A stretch of DNA of 64,000 nt, taken from Variovorax sp. V93 (lineage in GTDB: Bacteria > Pseudomonadota > Gammaproteobacteria > Burkholderiales > Burkholderiaceae_C). The position numbers and the translations under genes were made by a program. The stretch covers positions 558,001 through 622,000 of the forward strand of contig NZ_AP028670.1 in the NCBI RefSeq assembly GCF_041154485.1, given 5' to 3'. Under the pieces are notes generated by a model. That model was not told the DNA's origin and did not search any database. It worked only from the letters and a program-made list of their open reading frames with translations. Numbering within the stretch: position 1 is the stretch's first letter; every line of letters starts with the position of its first letter. Shown one piece after another: positions 35,941-44,305 of this stretch.

Positions 35941-36945
35941 ATGCGATCTTCCGCCCCGCACCTGAATCCCTCCGAAGCAGCGCGACGGCTCGGCGTCTCG
36001 GCCAAGGCCCTGCGGCTGTACGAGCAGCGCGGCCTGGTCGAGCCCGGCCGGACCGCGGCGGGATGGCGGACCTACGGCCCGGCCGAGATGACGCGTGCAG
36101 GCGAGATCGTCGCGCTGCGCGCGCTCGGCTTCAGCCTGGCCCAGGTGGCACGGGTGCTCGCGGGCAATCCTGAAGGCCTGGAGCAGGCGTTGGCCGCGCA
36201 CCAGACGGCGCTGGAAGCGCAGCTTCGCCAGCTCACGCACACCGTCGAGAAGGTCCGCGGCTTGCGCAGCGGCATTGCGCAAGGCCGGACACCGACCATC
36301 GGCGAACTCACGGGCCTGCTGGCACCCGCCTGCGAAGTCCGCCTTGCCTTCGACCTGCCATGGCCCTGGGGCGGGGAGCGCTTCGAGCTTCGCGAGATCC
36401 GGCCGCTCAACTACATCGTCGGCCCGCTCGGCAGCGGCAAGACCCGGCTGGCGCAGCGCATTGCCGAGGCACTGCCCAACGCGGCCTGGCTCGGGCTGGA
36501 CCGGCGGGCGGAGGGCGGTGCCGCCGTGCCCGAGCCTCGGGTCGAGCGCGCGCTGGCCTGGCTCGTGGAGGACGGTGCGACGCCATCGGACGCGCTGATC
36601 GCACTTCTGGCCGGGCTGGAAGCGGAAGGGCCCCATGCCGTGGTCGTGGACCTGATCGAACACGAGCTGGACCAAGCCACCCAGGAGGCGCTGATCACCC
36701 GGCTGCGCCGCCGCGGCCCCCACGCGCGGCCGATCTTCATGCTCACGCGCTCCTGCGCGATCCTCGACCTGGCGGCCGTCGGGCCGGACGAGGCGATCAT
36801 CCTATGCCCCGCGAACCACAGCCCGCCGAGCCTGGTCGCACCCTGCCCCGGCGCGCCGGGCTACGAGGCCGTCGCCACCTGCCTGGCGACGCCGCAGGTG
36901 CGGGCGCGAACGGCGGGACTTGCGGCGTGGCGGCAGGCGGCCTGA
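35941..36945 (+). CDS. MerR-family HTH regulator fused to a P-loop NTPase-like domain
   Basis: A 334 aa protein, far longer than ordinary MerR regulators (about 130-150 aa). Residues 10-75 are a MerR winged HTH (EAARRLGVSAKALRLYEQRGLVEPGRTAAGWRTYGPAEM), residues 76-112 the dimer coiled coil. From residue 155 an NTPase-like region begins: NYIVGPLGSGKTRLAQ carries a Walker A (GPLGSGKT, 161-168), and HAVVVDLIE (232-240) is a plausible Walker B. A SCAILD region follows. The gene starts 89 bases after the ALDH gene and may be its own unit. ATP binding and the inducer are untested. Confidence 0.85.
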   Translation: MRSSAPHLNPSEAARRLGVSAKALRLYEQRGLVEPGRTAAGWRTYGPAEMTRAGEIVALRALGFSLAQVARVLAGNPEGLEQALAAHQTALEAQLRQLTHTVEKVRGLRSGIAQGRTPTIGELTGLLAPACEVRLAFDLPWPWGGERFELREIRPLNYIVGPLGSGKTRLAQRIAEALPNAAWLGLDRRAEGGAAVPEPRVERALAWLVEDGATPSDALIALLAGLEAEGPHAVVVDLIEHELDQATQEALITRLRRRGPHARPIFMLTRSCAILDLAAVGPDEAIILCPANHSPPSLVAPCPGAPGYEAVATCLATPQVRARTAGLAAWRQAA

Positions 36946-36966
36946 TCAGGTCGAGCCGCGCCCCGT

Positions 36967-37662
36967 TCAGCGCACCGCCGACAGCTCCGCGCGCATCGCG
37001 GCGAGGGCATCCGCAGGATTCGAAGCGCGTGATATCGGACGGCCGATGACCACGTGCGTCGCGCCGGCGCCGACGGCCTGCGCCACCGTGGTGAAGCGTG
37101 CATGGTCGCTCTTCGAGTCGCCGGCCAGCTGTATGCCGGGCGTGACGATCAGCATGCCCGGCGGCAGGGTCTCGCGAAGCAGCCGCGCCTCCAGCGGGGA
37201 GGCGACGACGCCGTGGCATCCCGAGGCCGCGGCAAGCCGTGCAAGGCGCAGCACCTGCCCGGCCACCGTCGAGCCGACGCCCACTTCGTGCAGGGCTTCG
37301 TCGTCCATGCTGGTGATGACCGTGAGCGCGAGTACCTTCAGGTGGGGAAAGCGGCGCGCGGCCTCGACCGCGGACCGAAGCACCGCCGAACCGCCCGAGG
37401 CATGGACCGTCACCATCGAGGCGCCGATCTGCCCCGCTGCGGTGACGGCCGCGGCGACCGAACTCGGAATCTCCAGCAGCTTGAGGTCCAGAAAAACATG
37501 CTTGCCGCCCTCCACGAGCTCGCGGACGATCGAAGGCCCGGCCGCTGTCAGCAACTGCAGGCCGACCTTGTAGAACGTCGCTTCGGCGCCCAGTTGCCGC
37601 ACGAGGCCCGTGGCCGATGCAGCGGCGGCGAAGTCGAGCGACACGATAATGCGGCTGTCCAA
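36967..37662 (-). CDS. PyrF-like orotidine 5'-phosphate decarboxylase-family protein with altered catalytic motif
   Basis: A 231 aa TIM-barrel protein of the short (type 1) PyrF family. I choose the TTG at 37662 because GAGGTAA precedes it by about 7 bases and the resulting length fits; an ATG at 37695 would add 11 residues. Asp10 (SLDF), Lys32 (FYKVGL), Asp59 and Lys61 (FLDLK) match the active site, but the third acidic residue is Glu64 (LLEIP) instead of Asp (usual HDIP), so the Asp-x-Lys-x-x-Asp motif is changed. TPGIQ and VIGRPI are near the end. Burkholderiales normally use the long type 2 PyrF for uracil synthesis, so this may be a paralogue with another job. Confidence 0.78.
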   Translation of the reverse strand: MDSRIIVSLDFAAAASATGLVRQLGAEATFYKVGLQLLTAAGPSIVRELVEGGKHVFLDLKLLEIPSSVAAAVTAAGQIGASMVTVHASGGSAVLRSAVEAARRFPHLKVLALTVITSMDDEALHEVGVGSTVAGQVLRLARLAAASGCHGVVASPLEARLLRETLPPGMLIVTPGIQLAGDSKSDHARFTTVAQAVGAGATHVVIGRPISRASNPADALAAMRAELSAVR

Positions 37663-37771
37663 GCGCTTACCTCGTCTGGAAGATCGGTCCAGCATAAGCG
37701 ATCGTGCCGCTGTCCGCGCGGGCGCGGCGGAGATGGCGCGGCCGCCTCCGCCTGGCGACAATCGTTCGACC

Positions 37772-38212
37772 ATGAAAACCATCTCCTACGGCGTGCTTAT
37801 CGTCAACGAGCAAGGCCAGCTTCTCATGGCGCACGCGACGGGCCAGAAGCACTGGGACATCCCCAAGGGCGGCGGGGAAGCCGGCGAGTCCGCGCGCGAA
37901 GCAGCCATCCGCGAAGTCCGGGAAGAGACGGGCATCGAGCTGGCCGCGGAGTCGATGGAAGAGCTCGGGCGCATGCCGTACCGTCCCGGCAAGGACCTGC
38001 ACCTGTTCCGCGCCTTCGTGCACACGCGCGACTGCGACATTGCGGCCTGCAAGTGCACGAGCTTCTTTCCTCACCACGCTTCAGGCGTGATGACGCCCGA
38101 GGTGGACCAGTTCAAATGGGTGGACACCGCAGACGTACCGGCGCTGGCCGCAAAGTCGATGACGGCGGTGCTTCGGACGCTGCCCGGCTTCGGAACGACG
38201 AGGGACATCTGA
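37772..38212 (+). CDS. Nudix hydrolase
   Basis: A 146 aa Nudix enzyme. The Nudix box GGGEAGESAREAAIREVREETGIEL is complete (GX5EX7REUXEEXGU). The ATG at 37772 gives a natural start before ISYGVLIVNEQGQLLMAHA; an in-frame start far upstream would overlap the PyrF-like gene. No clear ribosome site precedes it. It hydrolyses a nucleoside diphosphate derivative, substrate unknown. It is divergent from the PyrF-like gene, with about 110 bases between. Confidence 0.88.
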   Translation: MKTISYGVLIVNEQGQLLMAHATGQKHWDIPKGGGEAGESAREAAIREVREETGIELAAESMEELGRMPYRPGKDLHLFRAFVHTRDCDIAACKCTSFFPHHASGVMTPEVDQFKWVDTADVPALAAKSMTAVLRTLPGFGTTRDI

Positions 38213-38239
38213 CGCCGTCTGCACCTCGATGCGCCCCGC

Positions 38240-38779
38240 TCAATCGGCATCGGGCGGCAGCACCAGCGGGCCGCAGTTCTCGTCGGCAACGAACACTGCC
38301 AGCAGCTTTGCGGGGCGCACCGGATCGGGGTTCTCCGCAAAGAGATGCAGCGTGCGCGGCGGCTCGAAGAAGGTCTCGCCGCTCCTGTAGGTGCCCACCG
38401 GAGCGCCGCCGAGCTGCGAGCGGATGGTGCCTTCCAGAATGATCGCGGTCACCGAGCCGGGATGCCGATGGGCCGGCGAATAGGCCAGCGGCGGAAAGTC
38501 GACGAGCACGGTGGTCACCGACTTGCCGGGCACGTTCGGCAGCGCCTCGCACGAGAGCACCTTGACCGAGGTCGCGGGCCTCGCATCGGCACCCGAACCC
38601 GCGGGCGCCGGGGCCGACGAGAACATGGGCCGCGCCACGCTGCTGCACACATCGGCGAACCATTGCGCCGCCTCCTGCCGGTTGCCGTGCGGCATCAGCG
38701 CCCAGCCGGCGGCCAGCACCAGGGAGAGCGCCGCAATGCCTGCGCCGAGCGGGCCGCGATGAAGCCTGGCCGCATTCAC
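38240..38779 (-). CDS. Cupin-domain protein with N-terminal membrane segment
   Basis: A 179 aa protein. Residues about 10-28 (LGAGIAALSLVLAAGWALM) form a membrane anchor or signal peptide, followed by a single cupin: AHRHPGSVTAIILEGTIRSQL (two His and Glu metal ligands) and ETFFEPPRTLHLF. It starts at a GTG that overlaps the stop of the epimerase gene by 4 bases (GTGA), so the two are coupled. Function is unknown; the cupin probably binds a metal in the periplasm. Confidence 0.8.
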   Translation of the reverse strand: MNAARLHRGPLGAGIAALSLVLAAGWALMPHGNRQEAAQWFADVCSSVARPMFSSAPAPAGSGADARPATSVKVLSCEALPNVPGKSVTTVLVDFPPLAYSPAHRHPGSVTAIILEGTIRSQLGGAPVGTYRSGETFFEPPRTLHLFAENPDPVRPAKLLAVFVADENCGPLVLPPDAD

Positions 38780-39519
38780 GATGCAACCCTCTGGCGCAGC
38801 CGCAGCGACGCACTCCAGCCCAGCTCCCGCCTGGCCTTCTCGCTGCTGACTTCGGGGTTGTCCTCGGCAATGTTGAAGACACCGCCCTGCGCATGCCGCA
38901 GCGCCAGCACCGCCGCCCAGGCCGCGGCCTCCACATGGACCGGGCACGCGCCCCTGGGCCCGGCGCTCGACGTGCCGGGACCGTAGAACTGCCCGTAGCG
39001 CAGCACCGTGCCCGTGGGGCCCGCCGTGCCCAGCACGCTGCGCTCCAGCGCCGCCACGCCGGCCACGCTGACGCCGCGCGTGCCTTCGGCCGCGAGATCG
39101 AGCGGATCTTCCTCGACGTGCGGGGTCGCGCCGGGCGCATAGAGCCAGGCGATGCTCTGCGCCACCAGCCGGCGGCTGCCTGCGGCCAGCGCGGCGGCCA
39201 CGAGGTTGCGCGTGCCCTCGGTGCGCACGCGCGCATTGCGATGGGCCGCATCGGCCATCAGCCTGGGATCGAGATCCGGCGGCAGGTCGGTGAGCTGGTG
39301 GATCACGCTCGCTGGTGCTATGCGCCTCAGCGCCGCGCGCAGCGCTGGCGCGTCGAACACGTCGACGACAACGGGCACCGCGCCGCGCGCCTCCAGCGCA
39401 TGCGCGCGCTCGGCGCGCCGCGTGCTGCCGTACACGGCGTAGCCCGCGTCGACCAACAAGGGCACGAGGGCGCTGCCGATGGCCCCGGCCGCACCTGCCA
39501 CGAATATCCTCTCGCTCAT
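38776..39519 (-). CDS. NAD-dependent epimerase/dehydratase family protein
   Basis: A 247 aa extended short-chain dehydrogenase-like protein. The Rossmann motif is FVAGAAGAIGSALVPLL (residues 5-21). The ATG at 39519 has a strong GGAGG ribosome site 7 bases away. The gene is divergent from the MocR regulator and is followed directly by the cupin gene. Short for the family, and a clear YxxxK motif is not visible, so it may be an atypical reductase or regulator-type member. Confidence 0.83.
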   Translation of the reverse strand: MSERIFVAGAAGAIGSALVPLLVDAGYAVYGSTRRAERAHALEARGAVPVVVDVFDAPALRAALRRIAPASVIHQLTDLPPDLDPRLMADAAHRNARVRTEGTRNLVAAALAAGSRRLVAQSIAWLYAPGATPHVEEDPLDLAAEGTRGVSVAGVAALERSVLGTAGPTGTVLRYGQFYGPGTSSAGPRGACPVHVEAAAWAAVLALRHAQGGVFNIAEDNPEVSSEKARRELGWSASLRLRQRVAS

Positions 39520-39566
39520 CGCATGTCCTCCTTCCATTGGATGTTCGGAGCTTAGGTTCTCGATGC

Positions 39567-39604
39567 CCCATTCCAAAGAGCCAAGATTCGTCAAAATGAA
39601 TGGG
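39567..39604. promoter_or_regulatory. Candidate operator for the MocR regulator (inverted repeat)
   Basis: CCCATTC at 39567-39573 and GAATGGG at 39598-39604 form a perfect 7-bp inverted repeat 24 bases apart, just before the MocR ATG at 39607. A related ATTGG sequence lies nearer the epimerase gene. MocR proteins often bind paired sites in such divergent regions. Confidence 0.4.
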
Positions 39605-39606
39605 CC

Positions 39607-41052
39607 ATGATGCAAGAGAAGAAAGCTCCCGCCGCCCTCCTCGCGATCGACCGCGCAGCGTCCACGCCGCTGCACCGGCAGGTCTACGAGCGCTTCCGCA
39701 CGGCCATCGAGCAGGGCCTGCTGCGCCCAGGCGACCGCGTGGCCTCGGCGCGCAGCCTGGCCAGCGAACTGGGCGTGGCGCGCGGCACCGTCGAGGCGGC
39801 CTACAACCAGCTCGCGGGCGAAGGCTATTTTTTGCCGCGGGGCCAGGCGGGCACGGTGGTCTCGCCTTCGCTGCCCTCCCCGCGCTCGGCGCGCCGCACG
39901 TCCCGGCAGGCCGAGGCACGGGCCGTGGAGCAGGACCTGGCCGAACCCGCGCCGCCACCGCCCCTGCAACTGGGCATTCCCGCGCTCGATGCCTTCCCGC
40001 GCAAGCTCTGGGCGCGCCTGGTGTCGCGCCGTGCCAGGGCAACGGCCGCGGCCGACATGTTCTATGGCGATCCCGCGGGCCATCCGTCGCTGCGCACCGC
40101 GATTGCCGCCTACCTGCGGGTGTCGCGCGGCGTCGCGTGCCATCCGTCGCAGGTCTTCGTGACCGGCGGCTACCGCGCATCGCTCGCGCTCATCTCGCAC
40201 GCGCTGCTGGCCAACGGCGACCGCGTGTGGGTGGAAGACCCGGGCTATCCGCCGACGCAGGAGGTGCTGCGCAGTGCCGGCCAGCGCACGGTGCCGGTGC
40301 CGGTGGACGCGGAGGGCCTGATCGTTGCGCGCGGCATGCGCAAGGCAGCGGAGGCGAAGATGGCCGTCGTCACGCCCTCGCACCAGGCGCCGCTCGGCGT
40401 CTCGATGTCGCTCGCACGCCGGCTGCAGTTGCTCGACTGGGCCTCGCAGGCAAAGGCCTGGATCGTCGAGGACGACTACGACGGCGAATACCGCTACACC
40501 GGCCCACCGCTGCCCGCGCTCAAGAGCCTCGACCGCCACGACCGGGTGCTCTACGCCGGCAGCTTCTCGAAAGTGCTGTACCCCGGCTTGGCGCTGGGCT
40601 ACGTGGTGGTGCCCGATGCGTTGCGCGGCGCCTTCGGCGAGGCCGCGCGGACAGGGTCCAACGGATGTCCGCAGCTCACGCAGGCGGTGGTGGCCGACTT
40701 CATCCGCGAAGGCCACTTCTCGCGCCACCTCAAGAAGATGCGGCTGCTCTACGCGCGCCGCCGCCAGATGCTCGCGGCCGCACTGCTGAAGGTCTTCGGC
40801 GAGGACGTGCGCATCGACCTGCAGGGCGGCGGCATGCACCTGATCGCGCGCTTCGACCGGCGGCGAGACAGCGATGAGACGCTGGCCCGCCGGGCGCAGC
40901 GTGCCGGCCTGAACTGCCAGCCGCTGTCCGTGCGGGGCACGGCAAGCTTCCGCGACGCAGGGCTGCTGATCGGCTTCACCAACATCGGCTCCGCGATACG
41001 CGCGCAACAGCTTGCAACGATGTTGCGGACCGCCCTGGACCGGAAGCCATGA
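39607..41052 (+). CDS. MocR/PdxR-family regulator (GntR HTH fused to aminotransferase-like domain)
   Basis: A 481 aa MocR protein. Residues about 15-80 are a GntR winged helix (STPLHRQVYERFRTAIEQGLLRPGDRVASARSLASELGVARGT), and the rest is a fold-type I aminotransferase-like domain with the PLP Lys in YAGSFSKVLYPGLALGY. Such regulators sense PLP or a substrate. It probably controls the divergent epimerase-cupin pair. No PLP synthesis gene is nearby, so true PdxR function is not supported. Confidence 0.9.
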   Translation: MMQEKKAPAALLAIDRAASTPLHRQVYERFRTAIEQGLLRPGDRVASARSLASELGVARGTVEAAYNQLAGEGYFLPRGQAGTVVSPSLPSPRSARRTSRQAEARAVEQDLAEPAPPPPLQLGIPALDAFPRKLWARLVSRRARATAAADMFYGDPAGHPSLRTAIAAYLRVSRGVACHPSQVFVTGGYRASLALISHALLANGDRVWVEDPGYPPTQEVLRSAGQRTVPVPVDAEGLIVARGMRKAAEAKMAVVTPSHQAPLGVSMSLARRLQLLDWASQAKAWIVEDDYDGEYRYTGPPLPALKSLDRHDRVLYAGSFSKVLYPGLALGYVVVPDALRGAFGEAARTGSNGCPQLTQAVVADFIREGHFSRHLKKMRLLYARRRQMLAAALLKVFGEDVRIDLQGGGMHLIARFDRRRDSDETLARRAQRAGLNCQPLSVRGTASFRDAGLLIGFTNIGSAIRAQQLATMLRTALDRKP

Positions 41053-41115
41053 GAATTCACCGGCCTGTCATGCAGGCCGCCTAAGGTCCGTCCGCACACC
41101 AGCGAGGAGACATCC

Positions 41116-42360
41116 ATGCACGCCCTGAAAAAGATCTGCAATGCGTTCTTCGGCCTGGGCCTGCTGCTCGCCGCCGCGGGCCCGGCCACCGCGCACGAGG
41201 AGAACGCAAGGCGCCGCGCCGACAATGCGCCGCTCGTGATCGGCCATCGCGGCGGCGCCAACGGCTACCTGCCCGAGCACACGCTGGAGGCCTACGCGCT
41301 CGGCATCTCGCTGGGCGCCGACTACATCGAGCCCGACCTGGTCGCCACCAAGGACGGCCACCTGATCGCACGGCACGAGCCCAACCTGATCGACACCACC
41401 AACGTCAAGGACCTGCCGCAGTTTGCCAACCGCCGGCGCACGGTCATGCTCGATGGTGTCGCGACCGACGGCTTCTTCGCCAGCGATTTCACGCTGGCCG
41501 AGATCAAGCAGCTGCGCGCCGTGCAGTCCTTCGCGGAGCGCGACCAGTCGTTCAATGGCAAGTTCCAGATCCCGACGCTGGCCGAGGTGATCGACCTGGC
41601 CAAGCGCAAGTCCCGCGAAGAGGGGCGGCGCATCGGGATCTATCCCGAAACCAAGCATCCCACCTACCACCAGAGCATCGGCCTGCCCCTGGAGGACAGG
41701 CTGCTGAACGTGCTGAGCGCGGCCGGCTGGAACCAGCGCAACGCCCCTGTCTTCATCCAGTCCTTCGAGACCGCCAACCTTCGCTATCTGCGCAGCAAGA
41801 CGAGCGTGCGCCTGATCCAGCTGGTGGACGCCAACGACGTCAAGCCCGACGGCACGCTGGACCTCAGCAAGCCTTACGACAAACCCTACGATTGGGTGGT
41901 GTCGAACCGCGACGGCCTCTTCAGCGATCTGCTGACGCCGCGCGGCCTGCAGGAAGTGAAGGGCTATGCGGACGGCATCGGCCCGTGGAAGCCGTACCTG
42001 ATTTCGAGCGCGTGCAAGTCCGTGCAGGCCGGGGCGTGCGCCGACGTGACCGGCGACGGCGTCATCGACGAGCGCGACCGCGTGCTGCTGCCCCCCACCA
42101 ACGTGATTGCCAATGCGCACCGGCTGGGACTGCTGGTCCATCCGTACACCTTCCGCAGCGAACAGAAGCGCCTGACCGGCAGCTTCGGCGGCAACGCGGT
42201 CAATGAATACCTCGCGTTCTACGAAGCCGGCGTCGACGGGCTGTTCAGCGATTTCGCGGACACGGCGGTCGCGGCACGCGCGATGTTCCTGCTCAAGCAC
42301 GATCCCGACTACGCCGCCTGCCTCGTCAATTCGCGCAGGTGCGAACGCAATAACGATTGA
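41116..42360 (+). CDS. Glycerophosphodiester phosphodiesterase (periplasmic, EF-hand loop)
   Basis: A 414 aa GlpQ-type enzyme: signal peptide residues 1-27 (ending ATAH), then [35 protein letters not shown] with the catalytic His/Glu set. It hydrolyses deacylated phospholipid heads to glycerol-3-phosphate. Within the barrel a perfect EF-hand loop occurs, [12 protein letters not shown] at residues 310-321, giving a likely calcium site. GAGGAG precedes the ATG by about 7 bases. Confidence 0.9.
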   Translation: MHALKKICNAFFGLGLLLAAAGPATAHEENARRRADNAPLVIGHRGGANGYLPEHTLEAYALGISLGADYIEPDLVATKDGHLIARHEPNLIDTTNVKDLPQFANRRRTVMLDGVATDGFFASDFTLAEIKQLRAVQSFAERDQSFNGKFQIPTLAEVIDLAKRKSREEGRRIGIYPETKHPTYHQSIGLPLEDRLLNVLSAAGWNQRNAPVFIQSFETANLRYLRSKTSVRLIQLVDANDVKPDGTLDLSKPYDKPYDWVVSNRDGLFSDLLTPRGLQEVKGYADGIGPWKPYLISSACKSVQAGACADVTGDGVIDERDRVLLPPTNVIANAHRLGLLVHPYTFRSEQKRLTGSFGGNAVNEYLAFYEAGVDGLFSDFADTAVAARAMFLLKHDPDYAACLVNSRRCERNND

Positions 42361-42418
42361 TTGAGGTCCGCCGGGCGGAAGGTCTCAGCCGCATGCGCTT
42401 CAGCGAGCTGCGCTTGCT

Positions 42419-43186
42419 TCAGGTTCCTTCGCTGCCGTCCGGCCTTTTTTGCTGAAGGTCGATCCGCAGTCCTGCGGCCTTGCCGTCCTCGACATGGAGC
42501 GCGAAGCGCATCGCTGGGCCTTCGACAAGGATCTCGATCTCCAGTTTCGCCGTCGCCCGGTCGAAGGCCATCTGCGCACCCTTCCAGGCGGCCGCCGCAT
42601 CGCGGGCCGTGAGTGAAGCCATCTCCACCTTAAGGCCACGGCTGACGGAATGGGAGTGCAGTCCGATCGCATGGCGCCCTTCCAGATGCATTTGCAGGCC
42701 CGGCACGGCAACCAGCCCCTCGCCAAGCCGCAGTTCGCCCGAGAGCGACGTGCGGCCGAGCAGCAGGCGCGCCTGCTGCGTCAGCCCATGGCCCGGGCCC
42801 CTGCGGCCCTGGCGCAGCACCGATTCGGCAAAGGCCTGCAGCTGCAACTTGCCGCGCTCGGAGACCCAGGGGCCCAGCAAGGCCCCGCGGTGCTCGAACA
42901 CCACGCCCGCGAGCGGCGCCGCGGCGAACTGGTACAGATAGCTGCGCCCGTTGGGCGCGTGGACGTAAATGCCCATCCGGCTCACGCCCATGCGCGAGTC
43001 GGGCCCGACATGCTCGACCGTCGCATCGTTGAAGTCGACCTGCCCGCGCAGAATGGGCACCGTGACGTCGGCATCGAACAGCAGGTGCGCGTCGGTGATC
43101 CGGCCGCGGATGGTGCCTTCGGCCTCGCCCAGGGGTGCAAGATGCCACGCATCGGCGGCCGCATGGCCGCCTGCGCCGCCGGGCAC
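42419..43186 (-). CDS. Hypothetical protein, C-terminal part of a gene split by an in-frame TAG
   Basis: A 255 aa frame whose first possible start is a GTG at 43186 without a ribosome site. It stays open and in the same frame right back to the TAG at 43210-43208, which is also the stop of the 120 aa upstream frame. The joined protein would be about 385 aa with an Ala/Gly-rich linker at the junction. Content is beta-rich (ITDAHLLFDADVTVPILRGQVDFNDATVEHVG) with no motif I recognise. I read the pair as one ancestral gene interrupted by an amber codon, either a real loss, readthrough or a sequencing error. Confidence 0.55.
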   Translation of the reverse strand: MPGGAGGHAAADAWHLAPLGEAEGTIRGRITDAHLLFDADVTVPILRGQVDFNDATVEHVGPDSRMGVSRMGIYVHAPNGRSYLYQFAAAPLAGVVFEHRGALLGPWVSERGKLQLQAFAESVLRQGRRGPGHGLTQQARLLLGRTSLSGELRLGEGLVAVPGLQMHLEGRHAIGLHSHSVSRGLKVEMASLTARDAAAAWKGAQMAFDRATAKLEIEILVEGPAMRFALHVEDGKAAGLRIDLQQKRPDGSEGT

Positions 43187-43207
43187 TGCAGCCGCTGCGT
43201 CCGCGGC

Positions 43208-43570
43208 CTAGCTCGCCTCGCGGAGCTTCTGGATCTGCGGCGGCAGCACCAGCGGGCCATGCAGCTTCAATCCCGAGCACTCGGCCTTGTCCGCCTGGAC
43301 GGCAACCAGGCGCGGCACGCCGGCCTCGGTGCGCAGCCGGGCCACCAGCTCATGGACGTCGATGCGGCCGATTTCAAGGACGAAGGGATCCGACGCAAGC
43401 CGCAACGCCATCGCTTCGAACCGCCGGACCCGGAGTTCGACGGCGCCGTCCGGCAGGGATTGCCACGTCACGCCCTCGAGCGCGCAGCGATTGGGCCCGG
43501 CATCGCCGGAGGCGCCGAGCTCCGATCCAAGTGCGAGTTCGATGAGGGAGGCCGCGAGCGAGACGGTCAT
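43208..43570 (-). CDS. Hypothetical protein, N-terminal part of a gene split by an in-frame TAG
   Basis: A 120 aa frame from the ATG at 43570 to TAG at 43210-43208. It begins MTVSLAASLIELALGSELG and contains short beta strands (VTWQSLPDGAVELRVRRFEAMALRL); no family recognised. It continues in frame into the next 255 aa frame if the TAG is read through. It lies directly downstream of the MOSC gene. Confidence 0.5.
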   Translation of the reverse strand: MTVSLAASLIELALGSELGASGDAGPNRCALEGVTWQSLPDGAVELRVRRFEAMALRLASDPFVLEIGRIDVHELVARLRTEAGVPRLVAVQADKAECSGLKLHGPLVLPPQIQKLREAS

Positions 43571-43597
43571 GCCGTGCTTCTACCAGACCTCGCGGAA

Positions 43598-44305
43598 TCA
43601 TGCGCCGTCCGGCGGCAACCGCAGACGCGGCTCCCAGTCTTCGACATGCCCCGAGGCCGCGCGCGTTCGGAAGGTCTGGCGCCAGCGTTCGGCGAGCGGC
43701 GGCAATTCGGCGGCGCGCTCCCATTCGGGCGCCGCGTGCGCATCCCGCGTGAACAGCAACGCAATGAGACGCGACAAGGGCCAGTCCGGGTGCGGTCGCT
43801 CCACCAGCACGGCCTGCGCGCCGGCCCGCACCCACCCGGGTTCGAGCGTGCGGTAGTACCAGCCCGTGCGGCCGCGCGCCTGCATCTCGCGCGCCATGCC
43901 GCGCTCGCCGAAGCGCAGGTCGAGTTTCCAGCAGGGCTGCCGGCCCTGCGACACCTGCACCAGCGCCTCGCCGAGGCGCACCACGTCGCCGATGCACACC
44001 TTCGATTCGTCCCAGCCAAGGGAGGAGATGTTCTCGCCGAACGCGCCCGGACTTGCAAGCAGGTCGGCGCGGCGGCTCCAGGAAGCCCAGCCCGCATAGT
44101 GCTCGCGAGGGTAGTGATGCACCGCCTTCTCGACACCGCCGTGGATGCGCAGGTCGGCTTGCGCATCGCCCTGCAGGCCCGTGGCCGACAGCCACAGTGC
44201 ATGGTCCACGGGCAACTTGCGGATGCCGCTCGATGAGCACCCGTCGGGCAACAGCGCCACCTGGCCCACCAGCAGCGCATCGATCACGGTGGCGCCTGGC
44301 GTCAT
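43598..44305 (-). CDS. MOSC domain protein (YiiM-like)
   Basis: A 235 aa MOSC protein. Key marks are SATGLQGDAQADLRIHGGVEKAVHHYPREHYAGW, GENISSLG and the conserved Cys in QGRQPCWKLDLRFGERGMAREM, which in the family handles sulfur or reduces N-hydroxylated compounds with molybdenum cofactor. Its ATG overlaps the stop of the amidotransferase gene by 4 bases. Confidence 0.87.
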   Translation of the reverse strand: MTPGATVIDALLVGQVALLPDGCSSSGIRKLPVDHALWLSATGLQGDAQADLRIHGGVEKAVHHYPREHYAGWASWSRRADLLASPGAFGENISSLGWDESKVCIGDVVRLGEALVQVSQGRQPCWKLDLRFGERGMAREMQARGRTGWYYRTLEPGWVRAGAQAVLVERPHPDWPLSRLIALLFTRDAHAAPEWERAAELPPLAERWRQTFRTRAASGHVEDWEPRLRLPPDGA

